NCBI GenBank assembly: GCA_020426505.1
Contig: JAGQPX010000017.1
Span: 46,051-110,050, forward strand
From: Planctomycetaceae bacterium
Lineage (GTDB): Bacteria > Planctomycetota > Planctomycetia > Planctomycetales > Planctomycetaceae
DNA: 64,000 bases
Direction: 5' to 3'
Below are positions 8,851-17,908 of the stretch, piece after piece. Every line of letters begins with the position of its first letter. Within the stretch, counting starts at the first letter, position 1. Under the pieces are notes generated by a model, which worked only from the letters and a program-made list of their open reading frames with translations, was not told the DNA's origin and made no database searches. The position numbers and the translations under genes are program-made.

Positions 8851-10601
8851 TCAACAAACGAATTCGATCTTTGGGGTTGTTAGGGGGATTGCTTGTGTGC
8901 GTCGCTGCGCACGGTCTCAGCGCTCAGGAGAGTCCGTTCCAGCCGAAAGGGAAAAGCCCCTTTCAACCCAAAGCCAAGAGTCCGTTTACCCCCGTTCCGT
9001 CAAGTCCGGGCGATTCCGACGGCGAACAAACGAACAAAAGCGAGACGTCTGCGTCGAGCCGGCCTTCTCGAGGACCAACGAAGTTTCGACACGGAAAATA
9101 CGTCACGATGATCTCGCCTGACGACGGCTGGCGATACGAACCTCCGCAGGTGCCGGACCTCGACTTCGAGCCGCAGCAGGTGGATGTTCCAGGTCTCGAC
9201 TTTCAGGACACAATCAAGCAGTTCGATGTCAATCGTGCGGGAACGCTGGGAACGATGACGGTTCAGCGGGGCTTCGGGAATACTCAGATCAAGGTGATGG
9301 ACTTTCAGCAGGGGACAATCGTTGCCTCCGTGGTGACTCCCAAAGAAGTTCTGGTCCTGGACATCGACAACCATCAACAGCGGCTGCTGCTCCTTTCAAA
9401 TCGAAACTCAATCGGAGAAAGGTTCGAAGTCGGAACGTTTCTGTATGGCGACTCGGTCCTGACGGAAGAGTCCGTCTTCGCTCCCTTTCCCGATCTCAAC
9501 CTGTCCGCTCGCAACGTCACGTCCGCCAACTTCGTTGGCGAGCATGAGTTGGTCGCGGTCAGCCAGTCCGGACGAGTCTCGGTGTGGAATCTGGAAACCT
9601 TGCGTGAGGAGTGCGGCTTCGATTTGAAGGCGGGGGCCAACGTGGTCTGCGGCCCTGATCCCGATATGATCGCTTTCGCAGATGACGAGAAGTTCGGGAT
9701 ATTCCATGTCGGTCGTCAGGAGTTTCTCGGAGTCGCACAGATTCCGGAGGGCATGAAATCCCCGCAGATCGCGATCAGCCCGTCCGGGACCCGACTGGCC
9801 CTGGCCGAGGGGGATCAGGCGGTTGTCGTCGACACCATCAACGGACACGTCATCGAAACAATCCCGTTGGCTGAGAAACTGTTGCGAGATCTGGAATTCG
9901 CGACGGACGAGTTTCTGCTCGTCTCTCACGGGGCACTGTATTCGATCGCTGACCGCATGCTGCTGTGGGACTACACCGGTGCGGATCAGGCCGAGTCTCT
10001 TGGAAACATGACCCTCTTTGTTTCGCAGGGCCCCTCTGACAAAGGCTCCGTGATTCCCGCCACACTTCCCGATGCGAAGGCCCAAGCCGCGCGGGACGTT
10101 GCTCATGCTCAGCCGGAGTTGTTTGTCGTCCGTCCGGGCGACTCGGTCCAGATTGATGTCACAAACGTTCCGACCCAGTACCGAAAGACGGTTCAGGACG
10201 CGCTGACGGAACAAGTTCAAGACCGGGACCTGACTGTCGTGGAAGAGTCCGATGTGGTCCTGATCGCCACGATCACCGGCCCGGAGCAAAAGGTGTACGA
10301 ATATGGTGGCTTCGGATCGATTAACGGCGGAGCCGGGTACGTGATCTCCGAATTCGTCTCGACACTGGAGATTCGTTGGAAGGATCAGGTCGCCTGGAGC
10401 AAGCAACGCACCAATGCCCCCGGCAGCGTGTCCGCCGAGCAGGGGAAGTCTTATCAGGATGTCCTTCGCGAGAAGACCAAAACCCCCAACTTGCGAGTGT
10501 TTGAACAAGCAGGCTTCCCGACCTACGTCCGCAAGCCAAGCAAAGGACCCGCCCAATCCGAACAAGCCCTGGGCAAGTCAGTCATCAACAGCCTCCGGTA
10601 A
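8847..10601 (+). CDS. Exported propeller protein, paralogue of upstream SHD1 protein
   Basis: The 584-residue protein starts inside the stop codon of the previous gene (ATGA overlap). After a signal peptide (LGLLGGLLVCVAAHGLSAQ) come three imperfect copies of a K-SPFQPK unit (residues about 29-50), then a Ser/Thr/Pro-rich linker in place of the SHD1 domain. The rest aligns by eye with the upstream protein: the SPDDGWRYEPP segment, propeller strands (AISPSGTRLALAEG), and the C-terminal block SVQIDVTNVPTQYRKTVQ matching TARLDVSKIPEANREQV. The pair therefore arose by tandem duplication followed by replacement of the N-terminal domain. Two extracytoplasmic subunits of one complex is a reasonable inference. 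Confidence 0.75.
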   Translation: MINKRIRSLGLLGGLLVCVAAHGLSAQESPFQPKGKSPFQPKAKSPFTPVPSSPGDSDGEQTNKSETSASSRPSRGPTKFRHGKYVTMISPDDGWRYEPPQVPDLDFEPQQVDVPGLDFQDTIKQFDVNRAGTLGTMTVQRGFGNTQIKVMDFQQGTIVASVVTPKEVLVLDIDNHQQRLLLLSNRNSIGERFEVGTFLYGDSVLTEESVFAPFPDLNLSARNVTSANFVGEHELVAVSQSGRVSVWNLETLREECGFDLKAGANVVCGPDPDMIAFADDEKFGIFHVGRQEFLGVAQIPEGMKSPQIAISPSGTRLALAEGDQAVVVDTINGHVIETIPLAEKLLRDLEFATDEFLLVSHGALYSIADRMLLWDYTGADQAESLGNMTLFVSQGPSDKGSVIPATLPDAKAQAARDVAHAQPELFVVRPGDSVQIDVTNVPTQYRKTVQDALTEQVQDRDLTVVEESDVVLIATITGPEQKVYEYGGFGSINGGAGYVISEFVSTLEIRWKDQVAWSKQRTNAPGSVSAEQGKSYQDVLREKTKTPNLRVFEQAGFPTYVRKPSKGPAQSEQALGKSVINSLR

Positions 10602-10608
10602 TGACAAC

Positions 10609-10735
10609 GGCCAAGGGTTCGACCTCCGAGCCACGATCACCTCCGACAGCAAACACCCCAACCCGTCAGAAGTGAACGACCTCAAACAGGCATGGTGCCA
10701 ACCGGAGGTGAGGCCGGGTGTGAGGGTTAGAGAGT
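10609..10735 (+). pseudogene. Remnant of a second PHP-fold gene (3' end only)
   Basis: Beginning 8 bases after the stop of the preceding gene, these bases match 4487-4613 over their full 127-base length. Translated, they give LRATITSDSKHPNPSEVNDL followed by KQAWCQP, the C-terminal end of the PHP-type protein, but nothing of the catalytic domain remains upstream. The core differs from the intact copy mostly at silent codon positions, as expected for a paralogue that was under selection before being truncated. The reading frame is not that of the upstream gene. Confidence 0.75.
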
Positions 10736-10812
10736 CGTTCACCGTCAGGGGTGGCTGAGGTCGACCTCTGCTACCCGTCGTTGATCGTTAGCACGAAGAC
10801 ATCGGAGCTGTA

Positions 10813-11331
10813 ATGCGCGTCCTTGTCTACAAAAGGACCCACAATGGCGATCCGGATCGGTTTGGACGATTCGGGATCTGGGACTGCATGGGAAAGATCC
10901 GTGACCGTGAATTCGACGCGGTGATTGGAGTGGGTGGCATTAGCCATAAGCCTCGCATGATAGGGATTGATGGGAAGGTTAACTGGATTGGTATTGGTCC
11001 ACGCAAGACGGTCGAATATTGCAAACAAGGTTACGACGCGACAATTGTAAGGTTTGAGTACTTCCAAGACTTTGGCATGTTCAATGACGTGAAGATGCCA
11101 GCCTTTCGCAAGCAAGCCCCACGTCTCTCCCGACGCATGTATGTTGGCAACGTCAGACATTGCATTGTTGATGAAACTCACAGAGCAGAATTTCGAGAGG
11201 TCGTGAAGTTATTGAAGTTGGTGGTCGAAGTAGAAAACTTCGGTCGAGGAGCGAAGGATGGCGACGGAAAGTCAAGGCCTTGTACAAAGAAAACTCGGAA
11301 GATGAAATCCGGGGATCAGTCATGCAAATGA
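10813..11331 (+). CDS. Conserved uncharacterised small protein
   Basis: The 172-residue cytoplasmic protein begins MRVLVYKRTHNGDPD and carries FDAVIGVGGISHKP and KVNWIGIGPRK segments. I recognise this pattern from hypothetical proteins scattered across bacteria, but no function is known to me. The GVGG and GIGP turns might form a nucleotide- or sugar-binding surface, which is only a guess. ATG 10813 follows a GGAG at short spacing. The C-terminus after about residue 145 is Lys/Arg-rich and low in complexity. Base composition is lower in GC than the neighbours. A long open frame on the opposite strand (10771-11181) is judged a shadow. Confidence 0.7.
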   Translation: MRVLVYKRTHNGDPDRFGRFGIWDCMGKIRDREFDAVIGVGGISHKPRMIGIDGKVNWIGIGPRKTVEYCKQGYDATIVRFEYFQDFGMFNDVKMPAFRKQAPRLSRRMYVGNVRHCIVDETHRAEFREVVKLLKLVVEVENFGRGAKDGDGKSRPCTKKTRKMKSGDQSCK

Positions 11332-11549
11332 TTCTGAATACCTCTGGGAGCCAATGCTGGCTTGTCCAGCGGTGCGGGTTGCTTTGCGGGGTGTTTTCAA
11401 CCATTCTGAAGCATGAACCCACGCGGCTTCACACTCGTGAATGGGTCGTGATGTGAGGTGCGATGACTCACCTCGACGTTGTTCGTGCAATGACACCGCT
11501 GGCCTGCCTGTCTCGCCAGAAGTCGACGCCGTAGCTCAAGGACGTTGTC

Positions 11550-13739
11550 TTGAAAGATCACGAAAACTCTCCTTCCGATTCGCCGACGGGCGAGTTCACC
11601 AAGACGCAGATCGTCAGCACCGATCCGCCGGATGAGCACGCGCAAACTTTCATTGGGACTGGTGAGATCACAGAAGCGTTCCCACAGTCGGAGGAACGGC
11701 TGAAACCAGCAGCGGTTCCGATCGAGGAGCCGGGCAGCGATGAATCTGGGGAGGACGGAAAGCGTTACTTCGCACAGTATGAATTGCTCGAAGAGATTGC
11801 GCGAGGCGGGATGGGCGTTGTCTACAAGGCGCGGCAGGTTCAACTGAACCGAGTCGTCGCGATCAAGATGATCCTCTCCGGAAAACTTGCATCCGAATTG
11901 GACGTGAAGCGTTTTCTGGTCGAGGCGGAAACGTCTGCGAACCTTGATCATCCCGGCATCGTCCCGGTTTACGAATTCGGTGAGCACAACGACACGCACT
12001 ATTTTTCCATGGCGTATGTCGACGGCCCGTCTCTCGCCATGGTGGCCAGTGAGCAGAAATATGCTCCGCGTGAAGCGGCGGAAATCCTGCTCAAGGTCGC
12101 TGAAGCCGTCGCGTATGCTCACAGCAGAGGCGTCGTTCACCGTGACCTCAAACCGCACAACATCCTGTTAGAGAGCGGCGGCCAACCTCGAATCACCGAC
12201 TTTGGGTTGGCGAAGCTCATTGATGCGGACGATGAACTGACTCAGGACGGCACGATCATGGGATCGTTGTACTACATGCCCCCCGAGCAGGCTTCGGGCA
12301 ACAATGCTCTGATGGGGCCGCCAGCCGACATCTATGCACTGGGAGCAATTCTCTACGACCTGCTCGCCGGACGGCCTCCGTTTGAGGCTCCGTCGACCAT
12401 GGAAATGCTCAATCAGGTCATGGAGCGAGAACCGACGCCCCCGAGTCGCAGCAACCCACGCATCCCCGCTGACCTGGAGACGATCTGCCTCAAGTGTCTG
12501 GAAAAAGACATCGCCCGTCGCTTTCATACCGCTGAGGAGCTGTGCGAGGAGCTTCGCCGCTTCCTGCGCGGCGAGCCGATTCTTTCCCGGCCGATCGGGC
12601 GGTGGGAATATGTGTGGCGCTGGTGCCGCAGAAACCCACTGCCGGCCACGCTGACTGTCGCATTGACGACGGCCCTTCTGGTGGGGGTAGTGACTGCGAC
12701 GACCTTGATGAACCGTGCCCGGGCTGAACGCGAGCAACGAGAGGGACAACAGCGGACAGTGGGAGTGCTTTCGCAAATGGTGTTGCGGAAGACGACCGAT
12801 CAGATGGAAGACTGGCTGAATCGGTTCTTCGAACCAGTCGAGCGGGAACTGCTTCTGATGCGGGAGTGGACCTATGACGGTACGGTCGATGCCGAACGTC
12901 CACACATGACGAACCAGTTATTGATCCCGTTGGTCGAACTGTATCCGCAAATTTCTTCATACATGATTGCTGACGACCGCGGACGCGAGCACATGCTGAT
13001 GTGCTTTCCCGAAACAGGATCAGAGTCGACCGAGGACCACTGGCTGTTCCGCCGGACACGCATCGACGAATGGGGCCAGGAAGTCGAGATCTACGAGTGG
13101 TACGGCGAGCGATCCGACGATCTCTCACCGCTGCGCAAAACGATCGAATACGATCCACGAGAGACCGTGTGGTTTCAGGGGGGCATCAACAAGCGTGACA
13201 AGTCGCGGGCGAATCGTTCGGAACCCGGCATGATCCACTGGACCGACCCGTATGTCTTTTTCGTAACCAAAGACTTGGGGATCACCGCATCCATCAACCT
13301 GAACCGAGCCGAAACACCGGACGTGAACACCATTGTTGCGTTCGACGTTTTGTTGATGGACCTGACTCGCTTCACCATCAATGGAAAACCGACACCCCAC
13401 GGGAAGTTCCTGATCCTCAGCGAGGACGGCAAACTCGTCGGCCTCCCGCACGGCACTCCGCTGCCGACTCCCGAAGACTGGAAGCCGTACTATCTGAAAC
13501 CAATGACCGATCTCAACCAACCGGTCGTTGATGCCGCGTCCAGCGTCTTCACATTCTCCCAAGAAGCCGAGCTGCAAATCCAGTCCTTCGAAAGCGGCGA
13601 TGCAATCTGGTGGGGTGCCGCCAAACCATTCCGCATGAGCGACGAACTGACCCTCTGGATGTTAGTGCTGGTCCCGGAATCGGACTTACACGAAAGCATC
13701 ACAGAAACCGCGGGCACGCCAAACGCCTCCGCCGGGTGA
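11550..13739 (+). CDS. Transmembrane Ser/Thr protein kinase with Cache-like sensor domain
   Basis: This 729-residue Hanks-type kinase has a disordered acidic N-terminus and a kinase domain from about residue 75 to 340: EIARGGMGVVYKA glycine loop, VAIKMIL lysine, HRDLKPHN catalytic loop (about 195), DFGLAK and the PPEQASG activation segment. It closes with the LETICLKCLEKD motif seen in all three kinases here. A membrane helix at about 366-386 (ATLTVALTTALLVGVVTATT) is followed by a 340-residue extracytoplasmic region. This begins with a helix containing the conserved dCache-like pattern (LNRFFEPVERELLLMREW) and continues as mixed alpha/beta, so it probably senses a ligand. The start is TTG, supported by AAGGA 8 bases upstream; an ATG-only reading would remove the N-terminal tail but not the kinase. 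Confidence 0.88.
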   Translation: MKDHENSPSDSPTGEFTKTQIVSTDPPDEHAQTFIGTGEITEAFPQSEERLKPAAVPIEEPGSDESGEDGKRYFAQYELLEEIARGGMGVVYKARQVQLNRVVAIKMILSGKLASELDVKRFLVEAETSANLDHPGIVPVYEFGEHNDTHYFSMAYVDGPSLAMVASEQKYAPREAAEILLKVAEAVAYAHSRGVVHRDLKPHNILLESGGQPRITDFGLAKLIDADDELTQDGTIMGSLYYMPPEQASGNNALMGPPADIYALGAILYDLLAGRPPFEAPSTMEMLNQVMEREPTPPSRSNPRIPADLETICLKCLEKDIARRFHTAEELCEELRRFLRGEPILSRPIGRWEYVWRWCRRNPLPATLTVALTTALLVGVVTATTLMNRARAEREQREGQQRTVGVLSQMVLRKTTDQMEDWLNRFFEPVERELLLMREWTYDGTVDAERPHMTNQLLIPLVELYPQISSYMIADDRGREHMLMCFPETGSESTEDHWLFRRTRIDEWGQEVEIYEWYGERSDDLSPLRKTIEYDPRETVWFQGGINKRDKSRANRSEPGMIHWTDPYVFFVTKDLGITASINLNRAETPDVNTIVAFDVLLMDLTRFTINGKPTPHGKFLILSEDGKLVGLPHGTPLPTPEDWKPYYLKPMTDLNQPVVDAASSVFTFSQEAELQIQSFESGDAIWWGAAKPFRMSDELTLWMLVLVPESDLHESITETAGTPNASAG

Positions 13740-13853
13740 CATTCCGCGTTCGCTCAGCTGGTTGAGCATTTTACTCATGTGATGTCATAGCGTGTGGCTG
13801 TGGTCGACCGAAGGGATCCAGAAATGTGTGTACCACGCACTTGGCCCCCCTTG

Positions 13854-16502
13854 TTAGCGCTGTCCTTGGTTCTGTTGTGGCTCCAAAGCAGATACATCGG
13901 ACGTCTTGTTCCGTGCTACGCGAAAACCGTTGCCATTGGGACGAAACATGGGATTCCCAAAGAACCTTGCAGAGCTGGCTGTCGTTGCAGCGGAATGGCT
14001 CCATCCTCCTCCGCGAAAGGCGACAACCCAGTCGTCGGGAACTCGCATAGATTCCGATGATCCCAGCCAGTCTGGATCCTCGAAACGTCCCCAGCACCAC
14101 TCCCAGATGTTGCCATGCATGTCGAAAAGACCCCAGGGATTCGGCATCAGACTCCCGCAAGGCATTGATGATCCCGTTCCGAAGTTCGCATATTGTGCTA
14201 ACAAATGCTCGTCATTTCCCGAGCTGAAATCCGTGATCGTGGTTGCCCTGCACGCGTATTCCCACTCTTGCTCAGTTGGAAGTCGGTAGCCATTGGCATG
14301 GGGCCGAAACACGATGCCGTCCTTTTCAATCTTGTAGCTTCGGGCAAGGCCTTCTCGCATGCTCAGCCAGTTGCAGAATCTCACAGCATCGAAAACGTTC
14401 ACACCTTGCACGGGGTGCTTTGGCGTTGGACTGATCTTGGGATCCAAATGAGACCATTCAACATCTGTGTTTGAATTTGACCGTTCGTTGAGAAAGGCCA
14501 TGAACTGTTCGACGCTGACTTCGCGGTCAGAGATGTAGAAAGGACGGGCCATCTTGATCTCAGTGATATCGTCAGCTGATGACTCGGCACTTTTCCCGAG
14601 TTGCCGGGCCACGTTGCCACGTGGAATCTCCACCAAGGTCATACCAAGACTGTTGGCATACCAGTTGCGGCTTTCATTGGGAATCGTTTCTGATCTGATC
14701 GATTGATCATTGAGGCCCCATTTGCGGAGAAACCAGTCAGCGCAAGCTCGCGCCCAGCTGCTTTGAGCATTTGCATACATTTCTCGCGCCGTCCGGTGAA
14801 GAGCAGCAACAACATCCGGAGCTACTCTCTCTCGTGAGATGCTCCCCACACCCAGCAAGAGTGATCCCTGGCGATCTTCGTTATCGGAATCGGCGATGAC
14901 GCTGGAGACAGCGCTTAGGCGGCCGTGCCATGTTTGGAACGTGTGGACAAAGACCGTGCGTTTCGCCATATCACGCCGCATCTCAACGAGTGCATCGACG
15001 TACTGACAATCACCGAGACCGAGTGCGAGGCTCGCCAAGCGTGACGCCGCTTGATGGTCGCTGTTTTTGTCACACAACATGAAGCGATCATCGAGTGCCC
15101 TTAAAGACGGACTTCGGTTGATGGATAACGTATCAATAATGTTCTGGCACTCGTCTCCGGGGACGTCGTTTTCGATCGAGAATTCCAGCACTGAAGTAAC
15201 TTCCGATTCTTCCAATGCAATGAGTGCCATCAACGACCGCAATCGCTCACGAGGCTTGGCCTCAATGTGATCTGCACGAGCTTTGATGAGCGGAATCGCA
15301 GCATCCCGCATCGGTTTAAGGATCGAAAGCTCATCTGCAAACTCCACAGATTCCGCGGTCAGTACATTGTGAACGGCCCGTTCAACTTGGGAAAGTTCGA
15401 GGTTGGACTGGCCAGCAAACCAGACCGACATTGCCAGACCAATCATTGCGATTCCGAATGCAAGGGCACTCAGGAGCTTCCATCGTTTTTGAACATAGCG
15501 GACGGATCTCTCGTAAACGTTGAGCGGTCGGGCAAGGATCGCTTCCCCATTCAAGAATCGACTCAGGTCCGATTCCAATTCCCGACAAGTCGCATATCGG
15601 TCGCCGGGGTTTTTCTGAAGGCACTTCAAACAGATTGTCTCAAGATCCCTGGAGACTTTCTCGCAGTGTAAAGACGGAGGGACAGGTTCGACCGACGTAA
15701 TCTGCTGAACAAGAGAAAGATACCCTCCATCAAAGGGTCTCTGTTTTGACAAGAGCTCGTAGAGGATGATTCCCAATGAAAACTGATCGCATCGTCCGTC
15801 AACATAATGAGAACGGCCTTGCGCCTGCTCGGGTGACATGTAGGCGAATGTCCCCATGACCGCACCTTCCACGGTCATTGTGATTTCACCCGTTTCCCGT
15901 TTTGCCAATCCGAAGTCCGTCACATGTGGCTCTCGTTCATCGTCGATGAGAATATTTGCAGGCTTCAGGTCTCGATGGATGACGAATGCCTCGTGTGCTG
16001 CGGCAAGAGCCGATGCAAGTTTACGACAGATTTCAACGACCTGCTGAATCGTCAGATCATTGGCTGCGGCATAATCACGAAGGGTGACCCCTTCGATGTA
16101 CTCGGAAGCGATGAAGATGACTCCCTGATCTTCTCCGGTCTCAAACACTCGAACGATGTTGGGATGGTTAAGTTGTGCCGCAGCTCTCGCCTCCCGGTGA
16201 AAGATTTCCCTTTCGGATACCGATAAGCGGTCCTTATTGGGAATCTTGAGCGCCACCAAGCGGTCGAGCTTGGAATCCCAAGCCTTCCAGACGCTTCCAA
16301 AGGCTCCGATTCCGAGGCGCTCTTTCAGTTGAAAATGAGCAACCCATGACCGCGACACGAGACTTGTCGAACGATGCGTATAGCTGACGGTTGCGTCCGC
16401 GTCGTCAATCGTGATCCGATGACCGCAGCTTGGGCAGATTGCTTCAATCTGATCTTTGTCAACTTCGACGCGAGAGTCGCAATTGGGGCAATGAGCCTGC
16501 AT
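13854..16502 (-). CDS. Zinc ribbon / Ser-Thr kinase / FGE-like fusion protein
   Basis: The protein is 882 residues. Its N-terminal zinc ribbon is CPNC...CPSC (residues about 5-30). A Hanks kinase follows: LGIGAFGSVWKAW at about 60, HRDLKPAN at about 173, DFGLAKRE, SPEQAQG, LETICLKCLQKN. Next are a membrane helix at about 339-362, a helical middle region, and from about residue 616 a formylglycine-generating-enzyme-like (sulfatase-modifying factor) domain with LGMTLVEIPRGN, YRLPTEQEWEYACRAT, GLFDMHGNIWEWCW and GFRVAR. The active-site cysteine segment of true FGEs is replaced by RGGGWSHSAATTASSARF, so catalysis of formylglycine formation is not expected. Binding or an EgtB/DGR-type role is more likely. 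ATG 16502 is chosen; a TTG at 16520 is possible and neither has a strong ribosome site. GC is lower than the flanks. Confidence 0.85.
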   Translation of the reverse strand: MQAHCPNCDSRVEVDKDQIEAICPSCGHRITIDDADATVSYTHRSTSLVSRSWVAHFQLKERLGIGAFGSVWKAWDSKLDRLVALKIPNKDRLSVSEREIFHREARAAAQLNHPNIVRVFETGEDQGVIFIASEYIEGVTLRDYAAANDLTIQQVVEICRKLASALAAAHEAFVIHRDLKPANILIDDEREPHVTDFGLAKRETGEITMTVEGAVMGTFAYMSPEQAQGRSHYVDGRCDQFSLGIILYELLSKQRPFDGGYLSLVQQITSVEPVPPSLHCEKVSRDLETICLKCLQKNPGDRYATCRELESDLSRFLNGEAILARPLNVYERSVRYVQKRWKLLSALAFGIAMIGLAMSVWFAGQSNLELSQVERAVHNVLTAESVEFADELSILKPMRDAAIPLIKARADHIEAKPRERLRSLMALIALEESEVTSVLEFSIENDVPGDECQNIIDTLSINRSPSLRALDDRFMLCDKNSDHQAASRLASLALGLGDCQYVDALVEMRRDMAKRTVFVHTFQTWHGRLSAVSSVIADSDNEDRQGSLLLGVGSISRERVAPDVVAALHRTAREMYANAQSSWARACADWFLRKWGLNDQSIRSETIPNESRNWYANSLGMTLVEIPRGNVARQLGKSAESSADDITEIKMARPFYISDREVSVEQFMAFLNERSNSNTDVEWSHLDPKISPTPKHPVQGVNVFDAVRFCNWLSMREGLARSYKIEKDGIVFRPHANGYRLPTEQEWEYACRATTITDFSSGNDEHLLAQYANFGTGSSMPCGSLMPNPWGLFDMHGNIWEWCWGRFEDPDWLGSSESMRVPDDWVVAFRGGGWSHSAATTASSARFFGNPMFRPNGNGFRVARNKTSDVSALEPQQNQGQR

Positions 16503-16787
16503 CGGCTGATCAATTGGCAAGGTAAAGTTGTGACCTTGGGATTTTGGAAACCGGTCCCATTCGATAACTCGTCATTCCCGATCGTTCCCGATGAGCGCTC
16601 ACTAGATCACTGGCAACACGCAGAACGTACTGGATAGAATAAGTTATCTCGTACGGAAAGTATGATGTCGGTGAGGGGAAACCAAAGAATAGTCATCGTG
16701 CGAGTTCACCTTGAAACCTGAGTTCGAGAGGAAACATTCGTTTCAATCAATCGTCAAGTATTTCAGCGATTCACCTGGGCCACACAA

Positions 16788-17756
16788 ATGGTATCAATCT
16801 CTTCAAGGCGCCGAACAGCATTCACCCTGATTGAACTCCTCGTTGTGATCGCCGTGATCGGTATCCTCGTAGCGCTTTTACTCCCTGCGGTTCAATCAGC
16901 CCGCGAAGCTGCCCGTCGAACTCAATGTCGAAACAACTTAAAACAGCTTGGTCTGGCGCTTCACAACTATCATGACGTTCATCAATCGCTCCCACCCGGA
17001 TTCTCGACGTCAGCTTCCTCATCCATTCCAACATTCTGCATGCAAGGCGGATCACCCACTCGAGGAGCACCATGGTCCGTCTTGATCCTCCCCTATCTGG
17101 ACCAACAAGCGCTCTATGGTCAATTCAACATGGAGCAGGCTTTCAATATTGATTTCAACGCGGTCGCGCCGATGAACGACAACTTCGAGCCATCGAAGAC
17201 CGTCCTGCATGTCTACCAGTGTCCTTCAGACCCAGCAGTCGATCCAGAGTCGCATCAAAACAGATACCACGACGGCAACACGAGCTACACAAATTACGTG
17301 GGTGTCCAGGGTGGCGGCCTCATCCCTGATTGTAGCACTCCCGGAAACATTGGGATTCCGCTCGCACAGAGGCTCGAACGTGCGTTCTATCTGAACGGAG
17401 TTCTCTACTGGAACTCAAGCATCAGGTTTTCCGCCATCCTCGACGGGACAACCAATGTGTTTATGGTCGGGGAGACGGCATTGACGGGTCAGGACATGAC
17501 CTTCGCCAGTTCGTTCAACACATCCACCGTCAATGGATCCGTGTTTTGCTTGGGTGGTGCATTGGACGGCATCAACTCGATCTCTGGTCAGCCATATGCC
17601 GCAGTGAGTCGGTCTTTTTCCAGTTTTCACGAAGGGGGATCCCACTTCACAATGGCGGACGGATCTGTGCACTTTGTGAGTGAGCACATCGATCTTGGTG
17701 TCTACCGACAAACGGCAGTACGCTCCGATCGGCAACCCGTTGGTCAACACTTCTAA
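16788..17756 (+). CDS. DUF1559 (H-X9-DG) pseudopilin-like protein
   Basis: A textbook 322-residue member: [19 protein letters not shown] prepilin-type N-terminus, [20 protein letters not shown] helix, LALHNYHDVH and the terminal HEGGSHFTMADG (H-X9-DG). It is transcribed divergently from the kinase-FGE gene, with a 285-base intergenic space holding a TAGAAT box at 16635 but no clear -35. Prepilin peptidase processing and surface anchoring are expected from the family; the role is unknown. Confidence 0.92.
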   Translation: MVSISSRRRTAFTLIELLVVIAVIGILVALLLPAVQSAREAARRTQCRNNLKQLGLALHNYHDVHQSLPPGFSTSASSSIPTFCMQGGSPTRGAPWSVLILPYLDQQALYGQFNMEQAFNIDFNAVAPMNDNFEPSKTVLHVYQCPSDPAVDPESHQNRYHDGNTSYTNYVGVQGGGLIPDCSTPGNIGIPLAQRLERAFYLNGVLYWNSSIRFSAILDGTTNVFMVGETALTGQDMTFASSFNTSTVNGSVFCLGGALDGINSISGQPYAAVSRSFSSFHEGGSHFTMADGSVHFVSEHIDLGVYRQTAVRSDRQPVGQHF

Positions 17757-17908
17757 CGGAAACTCTTGCTGTTTCGCACGTCACCGACCGTATGCGTCGC
17801 ATTGGGAACTGTCGATGTTCGCGTTCCCGGATCCTTTTGTTGGAAGCGTTCTGTTAGCATAAGTCCCCTTGGCGGAGATCTGTTCAGTCGTATGGGGAGC
17901 CACTGGCA

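Noticed and set aside
10771..11181. 136-residue open frame on the reverse strand opposite the 10813 gene
   Set aside because: It overlaps the better-supported forward gene whose sequence matches a known hypothetical family, starts at GTG without a good ribosome site, and is not extended upstream past an in-frame stop.
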